A DNA stretch of 60,814 nucleotides from Deltaproteobacteria bacterium (GTDB lineage: Bacteria > Myxococcota_A > UBA9160 > SZUA-336), in NCBI GenBank assembly GCA_029261895.1, contig JAJDAK010000096.1:1-60814 (forward strand), read 5' to 3'. The position numbers and the translations under genes were made by a program. Shown piece after piece: positions 53,904-60,814 of this stretch (its first letter is position 1; each line of letters begins with the position of its first letter). The notes beneath the pieces are model-generated. The model ran no database searches, was not told the origin of the DNA, and worked only from the letters and a program-made list of their open reading frames with translations.

Positions 53904-54380
53904 ATGCGATCCAACGATGTGTTTTCGAAGATGGCGCCGGAAGAGGCGCAGACCTTTCTCGAGGAGCTGCGTGCTGAAGCACCCGGCACCGCCGCGCTCG
54001 CGCTGAACGCGGCTGCCGCGGCATTCAAGCTCCGACCTCAATTCTTGAAGAAGCAGCCGAAGCCGCGCCAAGCGGAATGGATGCGAAAAGCGTTGGCTCG
54101 TAGCATCGCGGCTCCCGCGGCTGAGGAGATCTTGGCCAGTTATTTTCTCGAGAATCACCTGGACCTGCTGACCGAGTGGCTCGACACGGCTGGCGTGAAG
54201 CATGAGGACGGGACCCTCATCGACGAGGACCCGGCGTGCCCCGCGAAAACCAAACTGAAACAGGCGGTTACTAAATTCCGGAAGGGTGAAAACCCGGAGC
54301 GGCGTAATCTTTTGCTCAAAGCTTTCGCGTCGCAATCGGCGATTGACTGGCCGGACCTCGACGCATATTTCGACGAATAA
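53904..54380 (+). CDS. Uncharacterised helical protein
   Basis: 158 residues, divergent from the SLC13-type gene with a gap of only 28 bases. All-helical in appearance: EEAQTFLEELRAEAPGTAALALNAAAAAFKLRPQFLKKQP, then KALARSIAAPAAEEILASYFLENHLDLLTEWLDTAG and KTKLKQAVTKFRKGENPERRNLLLKAFASQS. The pattern, with evenly spaced Leu/Ala and a conserved-looking FLxKxPxxRQxE turn, looks real and codon use is typical of the window. I do not recognise a family. It is followed by a CRP-type palindrome that belongs to the next gene. Confidence 0.7.
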   Translation: MRSNDVFSKMAPEEAQTFLEELRAEAPGTAALALNAAAAAFKLRPQFLKKQPKPRQAEWMRKALARSIAAPAAEEILASYFLENHLDLLTEWLDTAGVKHEDGTLIDEDPACPAKTKLKQAVTKFRKGENPERRNLLLKAFASQSAIDWPDLDAYFDE

Positions 54381-54403
54381 ACCCTTGCTTCGTTTCGGAT
54401 CTC

Positions 54404-54421
54404 GTGTGATGTACATCACAC
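54404..54421. promoter_or_regulatory. Perfect CRP/FNR-type palindrome
   Basis: GTGTGATGTACATCACAC is an 18-bp perfect inverted repeat that contains the exact CRP consensus TGTGA-N6-TCACA. Its centre lies 81 bases before the ATG of the small acidic protein, a typical activator distance. The cognate CRP/FNR-family protein is not in the window. Confidence 0.75.
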
Positions 54422-54492
54422 CACCTGTAGGAACCCAATCCTACGGTGCAGCCATCTGCGGGGATTGTCCTCGTGCATCTGAGGAGAAACCA

Positions 54493-54717
54493 ATGTCAAA
54501 GCTAATTGTTCTTTTGGCCGTCCTTGGTCTTGCATCATTCGTGATGCCTAACGCTGCCACCGCTGAAGAAGCCGCGGCAGAAGAAGCCACCGGCGCTGCA
54601 GCCGAAACTGACGTCGCCGCACCTGCGCCGGCCGAAGAAGGCGAAGCCGCGGCAGAAGAGGCCACCGGCGAAGAAGCTGAAGCCGAAGAAGCCGGCGAAG
54701 AGGCACAGCCTGAATAA
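54493..54717 (+). CDS. Tiny exported acidic, Ala/Glu-rich low-complexity protein
   Basis: 74 residues with GAGGAGAAACC before the ATG. A signal peptide (1-24, LIVLLAVLGLASFVMPNAATA) is followed by a highly acidic Ala/Glu/Gly tail of 50 residues with no aromatic, basic or Cys residue. A 24-base stretch (54571-54594) recurs at 54646-54669 with one mismatch, giving two AAAEEATG copies, so the tail grew by internal duplication. A CRP-type site lies before it and a 14-bp hairpin after it. No function can be assigned; a periplasmic filler, ion binder or stress-induced protein are possible. Confidence 0.75.
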   Translation: MSKLIVLLAVLGLASFVMPNAATAEEAAAEEATGAAAETDVAAPAPAEEGEAAAEEATGEEAEAEEAGEEAQPE

Positions 54718-54739
54718 GACGACGCCTTTGTGCGCGTAG

Positions 54740-54772
54740 CCACAGTCCGGAGAGAAGATCTCCGGACTGTGG
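54740..54772 (+). terminator. 14-bp hairpin after the small acidic gene
   Basis: Arms 54740-54753 and 54759-54772 (CCACAGTCCGGAGA and its exact complement) close a GAAGA loop, 22 bases after the stop at 54717. The T-run expected of an intrinsic terminator is absent. The next gene begins at 54799. Confidence 0.5.
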
Positions 54773-54798
54773 TCGACTTCAGGCCCTATACTGCCCGC

Positions 54799-55185
54799 AT
54801 GCAAGAATCGATGTTGCGGACCTCTTTGATCGAAGATCTGAACCGCCTTGCTTGCGCCGCGGAGCAGGACCGATTCGCCGACGATCCCAGTCGCGCACAC
54901 GATGCGGTCGTACGACTGCGCTGGATTGATACCAGCGAGCTTCCCTACTTCGAACGCAAGGGTTGGCTCAATCGCGACGAAATCGATCTGATAGAACGTT
55001 TCATCGGCTTTACACGCGATCGGCTATCCTCGATACCCAAAGGCAGCGACGCACTCAGCTTTACGCGCAGCGACCCCGGGTGGCATGCCGTCCGCGAACG
55101 CGCGCTTGAACTTCTGGTCGCGCTCAATGCTTTTGTGGATATTGGCGTTCCCGGCTGGGGACATCAGTTCGTTTCAGAATCTTAG
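54799..55185 (+). CDS. Uncharacterised small helical protein
   Basis: 128 residues from the ATG at 54799. The protein is helical and charged: SLIEDLNRLACAAEQDRF, DAVVRLRWIDTSELPYFERKGWLNRDEIDLIERFIGFTRDRLSS, then WHAVRERALELLVALNAFVDIGVPGWGH. It has no signal peptide or metal motif. Codon use is like its neighbours. I cannot name the family. It lies 13 bases before the deoxyribosyltransferase gene and may be translated with it. Confidence 0.65.
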   Translation: MQESMLRTSLIEDLNRLACAAEQDRFADDPSRAHDAVVRLRWIDTSELPYFERKGWLNRDEIDLIERFIGFTRDRLSSIPKGSDALSFTRSDPGWHAVRERALELLVALNAFVDIGVPGWGHQFVSES

Positions 55186-55198
55186 ACACGGAGTAAGG

Positions 55199-55636
55199 AT
55201 GGAGATCTATCTCGCGGGACCGCTTTTTACCCAGGCTGAGCGACGCTGGATGCGAGAGTTGTCGAAGGCGTTGGAATCCTACACGTACAAAATATTCTTG
55301 CCCCAAGACGACGCCGAATTGCCATTGCTCGAAAATCCGCCGAACTATCACGGCGCATTCGAGCTTTGTCGCGATGCGGTCGATCGTTGTGATCTCGTTG
55401 TCGCGGTACTTGACGGTGCCGATGCAGATTCGGGAACCGCGTGGGAATGCGGTTACGCGTACGCACGCAACAAGCCGACGATCGTGGTCCGAACCGACTT
55501 TCGCGGCGGTGAGGATGGATCCCTCAACCTGATGCTGAGACGATCCGCCGATCGGATCATTGAACATCCCGCGTTGGACGAAGAGGTGGCTCCACTGGCT
55601 GCGTCAATTTCGACGACGGTCGAAGAACTCAGCTAG
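55199..55636 (+). CDS. Nucleoside 2-deoxyribosyltransferase-like protein
   Basis: 145 residues. MEIYLAGPLFTQAERRWMRELSKALE opens the fold (G-P-L-F), LPQDDAE follows, CDLVVAVLDGADADSGTAWECGYAYARNKPTIVV holds the catalytic Glu in D-S-G-T-x-x-E-x-G, and LNLMLRRSADRIIEH closes. These are the core motifs of the NDT family, which swaps bases between deoxynucleosides in salvage. The ATG at 55199 follows GGAGTAAGG. Its stop overlaps the gdhA stop by 4 bases (convergent). Confidence 0.9.
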   Translation: MEIYLAGPLFTQAERRWMRELSKALESYTYKIFLPQDDAELPLLENPPNYHGAFELCRDAVDRCDLVVAVLDGADADSGTAWECGYAYARNKPTIVVRTDFRGGEDGSLNLMLRRSADRIIEHPALDEEVAPLAASISTTVEELS

Positions 55637-56928
55637 TGGGTATCGCCCTGAAAATATTCGCGACTCCCCTGTGCCTGAATCGCTTCCTGGATACGCCGCA
55701 TCGCGATCGTGTATGCGCCGCTTCGCAGTGATCGACCCTCGGCCTGGGCGAGATCCCAGATCTCCGCGAATGCGCGCTCCATGATATCGGCCAAACGCTG
55801 GCGAACTTCGTCGAGCGTCCAGCGATAACCCGAGCGATTCTGCACCCATTCAAAGTAACTCACCGTGACACCCCCGGCGTTTGCGAGTACATCCGGAACC
55901 ACCATGATGTCGCGCTCATGCAGTAACGCGTCAACGTCACCACTGATCGGGCCGTTCGCAACCTCGATGATGATCGGCGCCTTGATGCGTTCGACGTTCC
56001 AAGGGCCAATCACACTTTCGAGCGCGGCAGGAATCAAAATATCCACGTCGAGTTCGAGAAGGTCTTCGTTTGAGATGGCCTTGTGATCCACGAGCTGACA
56101 AACCGAGCCCTCGCAATACACACCGCGCAAATTCCGCGTGTCCTGTTTGTGCTGATAGATACTCTCGACATCAAAGCCGTCCTCGGCGTAGATCCCGCCT
56201 TTTGAATCACTTACGGCGACGATCTTATAGCCGGACTTTTGGAGCAGCGTTGCAACGTGATACCCGGCGTTGCCGAAACCCTGGATCGCGACGCGTGTTT
56301 TCTTTGGATTGATTTTCTTGCGCTTTGCGAGCTCCTGAATGCAGAGGAACGCACCGCGGCCCGTGGCTTCGTCGCGACCCAGGCTACCGCCAAGCCGAAT
56401 GGGCTTCCCGGTAATGACGCCGGGCGCGTGCTTGTGCTGAATGGCCTCGTACTCGTCCAACATCCAACCCATAATACGCGCGTTGGTGTAGACATCCGGT
56501 GCGGGCACATCGATATCGGGCCCGATGAATCTCGCCATCGCGCGAACATACGCACGCGACAGGCGTTCGAGCTCCAACTTACTCAGCTGCTTGGGATCGA
56601 CGATCACGCCGCCCTTGCCGCCGCCGTAGGGCAGATTGGTGACCGCGCATTTGATCGTCATCCAAAGTGCCAACGCCTGTACTTCTTCAGTACTCACGTT
56701 CGGATGAAAACGAATCCCGCCCTTCGTTGGACCGAGCGCCGAGTTGTATTGACAACGCAGCCCGGTGAAATAGCGCATCGACCCATCATCCATGCGTACC
56801 GGCAATGACGCGGTCAACGTACGTTTCGGTTGGCGCAGCGCGGAAATAACCTCGGGGACAATACCCGCCTCCTCACCAATCCGCTCCATACGCGCGATCG
56901 CATCTTCGAATACATTTTTCTCGGACAT
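55633..56928 (-). CDS. gdhA: Glutamate dehydrogenase, hexameric type
   Basis: 431 residues from the ATG at 56928, with AGGCGGG upstream. Core features: GLRCQYNSALGPTKGGIRFHPNV, MTIKCAVTNLPYGGGKGG with the catalytic Lys, the proton-shuttling Asp in PAPDVYTNARIMGWM, and GRDEATGRGAFL. The nucleotide domain has VAIQGFGNAGYHVATLL (G-x-G-x-x-G) with SDSKGGIY. Length and motifs fit the small GDH of about 50 kDa. It reversibly aminates 2-oxoglutarate. The large NAD enzyme at 18053 makes this a genome with two GDHs. Confidence 0.95.
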   Translation of the reverse strand: MSEKNVFEDAIARMERIGEEAGIVPEVISALRQPKRTLTASLPVRMDDGSMRYFTGLRCQYNSALGPTKGGIRFHPNVSTEEVQALALWMTIKCAVTNLPYGGGKGGVIVDPKQLSKLELERLSRAYVRAMARFIGPDIDVPAPDVYTNARIMGWMLDEYEAIQHKHAPGVITGKPIRLGGSLGRDEATGRGAFLCIQELAKRKKINPKKTRVAIQGFGNAGYHVATLLQKSGYKIVAVSDSKGGIYAEDGFDVESIYQHKQDTRNLRGVYCEGSVCQLVDHKAISNEDLLELDVDILIPAALESVIGPWNVERIKAPIIIEVANGPISGDVDALLHERDIMVVPDVLANAGGVTVSYFEWVQNRSGYRWTLDEVRQRLADIMERAFAEIWDLAQAEGRSLRSGAYTIAMRRIQEAIQAQGSREYFQGDTH

Positions 56929-57001
56929 AGCCCGCCTTTTTCCTGGTGGATCTGATTGGTGGATCTGATGCTTGCTTGAAGCGGAGCGTTTCCGCGGAAC
57001 G

Positions 57002-57232
57002 TCAGTCCGCGTTGGCCAATCCGCGCTCGACTCGATCAACGGACGCATCTAAGGATTTGCGAACGCTGTCCTCAGCCCGTTTCATCGGGGTAGTGTGGGG
57101 CTCTGCCGACAGACCGGCGTTGGTTCCACTGGCAAAGATGCCGCCAAAGGCGTGGTCGGTGCCTTCGGTGTAGACCGTCATGCCCACGTAAACCCCTAGG
57201 ACTATCAGAATGATCCAGATAAGCTTGCCCAT
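57002..57232 (-). CDS. Small single-span membrane protein
   Basis: 76 residues with GGGAG before the ATG. MGKLIWIILIVLGVYVGMTVYTEGTD is one membrane helix. The remainder is a soluble acidic helix (AEDSVRKSLDASVDRVERGLANAD) outside or inside the membrane. It lies 73 bases upstream of gdhA on the same strand. Family unknown; similar short one-helix proteins are common in Proteobacteria. Confidence 0.7.
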   Translation of the reverse strand: MGKLIWIILIVLGVYVGMTVYTEGTDHAFGGIFASGTNAGLSAEPHTTPMKRAEDSVRKSLDASVDRVERGLANAD

Positions 57233-57315
57233 GTGATGGCTCCCTCGGCTTTGGTCCTAAGAGTATCGGCTTCCCGCGGGCACGCCCTGAGCAATCGAAA
57301 GATGAAGGAGACCTC

Positions 57316-57720
57316 ATGATCAAGCGCCTCGGTACCATTGTTCTCATCACATTGATCGCACTCATTGCTGTCGGTTATGTGGCAAGTGAAAAAGTCGGCG
57401 AGGTCGTGCTGCTGAAGACCACAGACGGTGCGGGCGGGACCCATGAGACCCGTCTTTGGATCGCAGAAGACGAAGGGCAGCTCTGGCTACGCGCGGGGAT
57501 GCCCAAGAACCAGTGGTTTGTACGGATTCGCTCCAATCCAGAGGTTGAACTGACCCGCGGTGAGGAAACTCAAGCGATGACCGCGGTTCCGGTTGAAACC
57601 CCGGAGGCCAGAGACCGGGTGCACGTGCTGATGGCACAGAATTACGGCTGGGGCGACAGGCTGATCGGATTGATGCGGGACCCCACGAATTCGATCGCGG
57701 TGCGCCTCGACCCGCGTTGA
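57316..57720 (+). CDS. Nitroreductase/F420-type split-barrel protein with N-terminal anchor
   Basis: 134 residues with AAGGAG before the ATG. One N-terminal membrane helix (RLGTIVLITLIALIAVGYV) precedes a split-barrel pattern: VVLLKTTDGAGGTHETRLWIAEDEGQLWLRAGMPKNQWFVRIRSNPEVELTRG, with AVPVETPEARDRVHVLMAQNYGW and a final SIAVRLDPR. This resembles the deazaflavin-dependent nitroreductase (DUF385/PNPOx-like) family. The cofactor, F420 or flavin, cannot be told. The truncated protein at 81-347 is a relative. Confidence 0.75.
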   Translation: MIKRLGTIVLITLIALIAVGYVASEKVGEVVLLKTTDGAGGTHETRLWIAEDEGQLWLRAGMPKNQWFVRIRSNPEVELTRGEETQAMTAVPVETPEARDRVHVLMAQNYGWGDRLIGLMRDPTNSIAVRLDPR

Positions 57721-57843
57721 GGCTTGGTCTCATCATGTTATGCTTCGGCCCGCTTCCGGCCAGGGACACCCCGTGTACCGCCGGGCCGGTCGGCGGCGCT
57801 TCGTCGGCCCTGAGCACCCATCGCTGTAAGGAGACTTCACCCT

Positions 57844-59052
57844 ATGCGGTTTTATGAATACGAATCGAAAGCGCTCTTAGCCAAGCACGGCTTCCCACTA
57901 CCCAAGGGTTCGAAAGTCGCCCACACGCCCGCAGAGGCAGAAGCCATCGCGCGCGAAATCGGCGGACCTTTGGTGCTGAAGTCACAGGTGCTGAGCGGTG
58001 GTCGCATGAAGGCCGGCGGTGTGCTGTTTACCGAGACCCCCGCCGAAGCCAAAGCCGCGGCGGAAACCATTCTTAAGCTTGAGATCAACGGACAAACCGC
58101 GCGCGGTGTTCTGGTTGAATCCAAGCAACCCATCGCGCAGGAATTCTATCTGGGGGTGACGTGGGACGGCACCGCGAAAAAACCGGTCATGATTCTCTCC
58201 GACATGGGCGGCATTGATATCGAGGAAGTGGCCGAGCAACACCCCGAGCATATTGCGAAGCGTCACTTCTCGACGCTGATGCCTTTCGCAGATCACAAGG
58301 CGAAAGAGTTGGTGGCGTCGCTCGGGATTACCGGTTCAGATCTGAATCGACTAACGCGCATCGTCGCTACTTTGGCGCGGGTGTTTCAGCAATACGATTT
58401 GACGTTAGCCGAAATCAATCCCCTCGGAAAACTTGAAGACGGTTCGTTCGTCGCGGTTGACGGGCACGTTGACCTTGAAGCGGAAGCCAAAGGGAAACAC
58501 AAGAAACTGCTTGAAGAGTTAGGCATCGGTGAAGATGAAACCAGACAAGCACGTCCGCCGACCCCGTTCGAGATCAAAGGTCGCGAAATCAACGAAGTCG
58601 ATCACCGGGGTGTCGCGGGCAATGTTACCGAGTTCGATGGAACGCTCGGTTTGGTGATTGGTGCAGGCGGCGGCTCGTTGACTCTCTTCGACGCCGTTCG
58701 CAAACATGGCGGAGACCCCGCGAACTACTGCGAGATCGGCGGCAATCCGAGCGTGAGCAAGGTTTGCAATCTCACCAAGCTGATTCTTTCCAAGCCCGGC
58801 GTCGAAAAAATCGCGGTAATGATGAACGTCGTTTCGAATACCCGCGTCGATCTGGTCGCGCGTGGCGTGATCAAAGGTGTGATCGAGGCAGGGCATGAAC
58901 CCTCAGAGAAGATCGCCATCTTTCGCATTCCGGGTTCGTGGGAACGCGACGGTTTCAAACTCTTGGAAAAATACGGCGTGGAATACTGTGATCGTTCGGT
59001 CTCGATGTACGAAGCTGCAGGCCGCGCGGTGGCAAAGATGAAGGCGGCTTAG
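57844..59052 (+). CDS. Succinate--CoA ligase beta-subunit-like ATP-grasp protein
   Basis: 402 residues with AAGGAG before the ATG. An ATP-grasp fold is clear: FYEYESKALLAKHGFPLPKG, PLVLKSQVLSGGRMKAGGV (Lys and Gly loop), then LAEINPLGKLEDGSFVAVDGHVDLE with the Mg ligands. The CoA/phosphohistidine side has GLVIGAGGGSLTLFDAVRKHGGDPANYCEIGGNPS, the SucC power helix, and VVSNTRVDLVARGVI. Size and motifs fit SucC, but acyl-CoA synthetases for malate, citrate or other acids share them. One base separates it from the alpha subunit. Confidence 0.85.
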   Translation: MRFYEYESKALLAKHGFPLPKGSKVAHTPAEAEAIAREIGGPLVLKSQVLSGGRMKAGGVLFTETPAEAKAAAETILKLEINGQTARGVLVESKQPIAQEFYLGVTWDGTAKKPVMILSDMGGIDIEEVAEQHPEHIAKRHFSTLMPFADHKAKELVASLGITGSDLNRLTRIVATLARVFQQYDLTLAEINPLGKLEDGSFVAVDGHVDLEAEAKGKHKKLLEELGIGEDETRQARPPTPFEIKGREINEVDHRGVAGNVTEFDGTLGLVIGAGGGSLTLFDAVRKHGGDPANYCEIGGNPSVSKVCNLTKLILSKPGVEKIAVMMNVVSNTRVDLVARGVIKGVIEAGHEPSEKIAIFRIPGSWERDGFKLLEKYGVEYCDRSVSMYEAAGRAVAKMKAA

Positions 59053-59053
59053 C

Positions 59054-59950
59054 ATGTCGATTTTAATCACAAAGGACACGACGGTCATCGTGCAGGGAAT
59101 TACCGGCCGCGAAGCGGTCACGATGACGCGAGAAATGATGGACTACGGCACTAAAGTAATTGGTGGCGTCACACCGGGTCGCGGCGGACGCGAAATCCAT
59201 GGTGTTCCCGTCTGTGACAGCGTCGAGCAACTCACGAATAAGACGCGTGTCGATGCTTCGGTCATCTCGGTACCACCTGCGTTCACACGCGACGCAGCGC
59301 TGGAAGCGATTGAAGCCGGGATCAAACTTCTCGTCATCATCACAGAGAATATTCCGCGCTACGAAGTCGCACAGATGGTTGAGCTGGCGAATATGCGCGG
59401 CGCGAAGATCATCGGACCCAACTGTCTCGGCGTACTGTCGCCGGGGGAAGCCAAGGTCGGAAACCTCGGGGGTCGTGCGGAGGACGCAAAGAAGGCGTTC
59501 GTCCCGGGGTCGATCGGTGTAATGTCGCGGTCCGGTGGCATGACGACTGAGATTTGCAGCACATTGACCGCAGCGGGGATGGGGCAGTCAACCGCGGTGT
59601 CGATCGGCGGCGATGCCATTATTGGTTCGAGCTACGCGGAGCTGATGCCACTCTTCGAAGCCGATCCCGATACCAAGGCCATTGCAATTTACTCCGAACC
59701 CGGTGGCCGGATGGAAGCCGATCTCGCACGCTGGGTGAAAGAGAATAAGTCGCGCCTGCCCGTCGTAGCTTTCATGGCCGGTCGCTTCATGGACGAGATG
59801 CCCGGCATGCGCTTCGGCCATGCGGGTACCATCGTCGAAGGTAAGGCGGATACGACCGCGGAAAAGATTGAACGCTTACGCGAAGCCGGAATCGGCGTCG
59901 CCGAGCGCATCGAAGACATCCCGAAGCTGGTGCAGCAGGGTTTGGCATAG
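59054..59950 (+). CDS. Succinate--CoA ligase alpha-subunit-like protein
   Basis: 298 residues. VIVQGITGREAVTMTREMMDYGTKVIGGVTPGRGG is the CoA-binding Rossmann start of SucD; IIGPNCLGVLSPGEAKVG and VPGSIGVMSRSGGMTTEICSTL follow; the phosphorylated His is in RFGHAGTIVEG, where SucD usually reads GHAGAI. It pairs with the ATP-grasp subunit before it and probably makes a heteromer. An exact substrate cannot be assigned. Ferredoxin and thioesterase genes follow. Confidence 0.85.
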   Translation: MSILITKDTTVIVQGITGREAVTMTREMMDYGTKVIGGVTPGRGGREIHGVPVCDSVEQLTNKTRVDASVISVPPAFTRDAALEAIEAGIKLLVIITENIPRYEVAQMVELANMRGAKIIGPNCLGVLSPGEAKVGNLGGRAEDAKKAFVPGSIGVMSRSGGMTTEICSTLTAAGMGQSTAVSIGGDAIIGSSYAELMPLFEADPDTKAIAIYSEPGGRMEADLARWVKENKSRLPVVAFMAGRFMDEMPGMRFGHAGTIVEGKADTTAEKIERLREAGIGVAERIEDIPKLVQQGLA

Positions 59951-59959
59951 GAGCGAAGC

Positions 59960-60205
59960 ATGGGACTCTTCATCGAAATCAAAGTCAGCCCGGACGCCGC
60001 CAAGGATCCGGCCACGGTTAAGAAGCTCAGTGAAGTCTGCCCGGTGGGGATCTTCACGGCTGGCGGCAATGGCGAACTGGAGATCGTCGACGCGAACGTT
60101 GACGAGTGTACGCTCTGTGAACTCTGCCTGGGTGTCGGCGCGGCAGGTTCGGTCCAAGTACTGAAACTCTACGATGGGAACCAGCCGCTCGAACGCTCAC
60201 GTTAA
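59960..60205 (+). CDS. Ferredoxin-like [4Fe-4S] protein
   Basis: 81 residues, 9 bases after the alpha-subunit gene, with AGGAGCGAAGC. Four Cys are present: one in EVCPVGIF and three in DECTLCELCLG. They can hold a single [4Fe-4S] cluster arranged like half of a dicluster ferredoxin. The second cluster is missing. It is likely a small electron carrier, or a subunit tied to the acyl-CoA genes. Its TAA overlaps the ATG of the thioesterase (TAATG). Confidence 0.75.
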   Translation: MGLFIEIKVSPDAAKDPATVKKLSEVCPVGIFTAGGNGELEIVDANVDECTLCELCLGVGAAGSVQVLKLYDGNQPLERSR

Positions 60206-60675
60206 TGAGTATTGAGGAGCAGGTCCGTCGCTGGCAGAACGCGCCACCCGGTCGCCTGGTCAACCGCGGTCACCAGGCGGGTGATTTTCTTGAAGCCTAT
60301 GACTGGTCGCTTCAAGAGCGGAAGCCAGGCTATCTGAAGATCGAAGCCCATCTGCCGGATCACGTGAAAAATCCCCGCGGCCAACTCTTTGGTGGATTCA
60401 CGCCAACCTATGTCGACTTTGTGGCGCTGTTTACCGTCCGATCCGCCGAGCCAGAAGACACGCCACGCGACTGGCTCGCCACCACGAATATGCGGATCGA
60501 CTACCTCGAACCGGTGGTGGGCCCGCTGTTCCTGATGGAAAGCACCCTGATCAAGGGCCGCAAACGCATGTGCTTCATCGAGACGCGGTTCTTGGACCTG
60601 GACAGCAATATCCTGGTCTTCGCGTTGACGACCATCCGCAAGATGCCCCGGGCCAGTGCTCAAGGTGATGCCTAA
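60205..60675 (+). CDS. Hotdog-fold thioesterase (PaaI-like)
   Basis: 156 residues. The hotdog pattern is LKIEAHLPDHVKNPRGQLFGGFTPTYVDFVALFTVRS, then TTNMRIDYLEPVVGPLFLMESTLIKGRKRMCFIETRFLDLDSNILVFALTTIRKMP. The NPRGQLFGGF block equals the 'n..G.vhGG' catalytic loop, though His is replaced by Phe. It overlaps the ferredoxin stop and is the last gene of the operon. Acyl-CoA hydrolysis is likely; the exact acyl group is unknown. Confidence 0.8.
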   Translation: MSIEEQVRRWQNAPPGRLVNRGHQAGDFLEAYDWSLQERKPGYLKIEAHLPDHVKNPRGQLFGGFTPTYVDFVALFTVRSAEPEDTPRDWLATTNMRIDYLEPVVGPLFLMESTLIKGRKRMCFIETRFLDLDSNILVFALTTIRKMPRASAQGDA

Positions 60676-60689
60676 TGCAATCAAATGGC

Positions 60690-60731
60690 TGCAATTAATG
60701 GGGACGGTCCTTAGTGCAATTAATGGGGACG
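60690..60731. repeat. Two direct copies of TGCAATTAATGGGGACG near the right end
   Basis: The 17-mer occurs at 60690-60706 and 60715-60731, 25 bases apart. The wording 'attaatggggacgg' recalls sequence flanking REP-associated (IS200-like) transposases that I remember from this class of genome, but no transposase is visible. The rest, to 60814, is AT- and homopolymer-rich and has no feature. Confidence 0.45.
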
Positions 60732-60814
60732 TTGGGTTTTAATTTTGTGTTTTTTTTGGGGGGCAAAAAAAAGAGAGATTTTTAAAACAAAGCCCAAAAT
60801 TTGTAAAAGGGTCG

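Overview
The window reads as a chromosomal segment of a Gram-negative, GC-rich bacterium of the old Deltaproteobacteria, most likely a Myxococcota-type lineage. The signs are Myxococcus-type cysteine-rich repeats with thrombospondin type-3 repeats at the ends of two giant secreted proteins, a complete minor-pilin/PilY1 operon, a 180 kDa-class NAD-glutamate dehydrogenase, a fused SpmA-SpmB protein, a TIGR04211-type SH3 protein and a groEL with a GGM tail. The phylum is an inference. Many genes start with GTG or TTG, and stop/start overlaps (ATGA, GTGA, TAATG) are frequent.

Bases 1-9,270 look like a worn accessory island. They hold three local regulators (MarR, TetR, HxlR), each with a palindromic site close by; an MFS transporter; and a run of small stress or detoxification-type genes (DUF1330, YCII, MmcQ/YjbR, RibD/DHFR-like, GST, DUF899). 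There is also debris: a short-chain dehydrogenase remnant, a truncated nitroreductase/F420-type protein, a frameshifted small membrane protein and a tyrosine recombinase fragment.

Bases 9,272-16,701 hold the most unusual locus: two translationally coupled secreted proteins of 1261 and 1215 residues. One carries a seven-unit FG-GAP propeller with a Cys pair per unit, a beta-helix and a BACON-like domain. The other carries Asp-box/GH74-like propellers with an inserted carbohydrate-binding-like domain. Both end in nearly the same Cys-rich, TSP3-like, dockerin-like module. An Lgt-family membrane protein and a tRNA-Ser(CGA) follow.

Bases 18,053-40,431 are mostly housekeeping: NAD-GDH, a formyl-THF hydrolase-like enzyme overlapping an Fe-S protein, an IclR/aminotransferase pair divergent from a TauE transporter across two IclR-like operators, a fused class II aldolase/SDR, SpmAB, an SH3 protein, a DUF815 ATPase, PurU, a DegT aminotransferase, GroES/GroEL and an acyl-CoA dehydrogenase.

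Bases 40,602-47,376 are a type IV pilus minor-pilin operon (FimT/PilV/PilW/PilX/PilY1 plus a small secreted protein). A sigma-54-like promoter lies just before it, and a UUCG hairpin inside the convergent pyrF gene may end it. Next come pyrF, two PilZ proteins, MetF, a PAC2 protein and an Hpt/receiver-GGDEF pair, which puts c-di-GMP signalling next to the pilus genes. The right end holds an SLC13-type transporter, a perfect CRP-type palindrome before a tiny acidic exported protein, a nucleoside deoxyribosyltransferase, a second (hexameric) glutamate dehydrogenase, and an acyl-CoA ligase (SucCD-like)/ferredoxin/thioesterase operon. The last 130 bases hold a repeated 17-mer and then AT- and homopolymer-rich sequence that looks like a contig edge.
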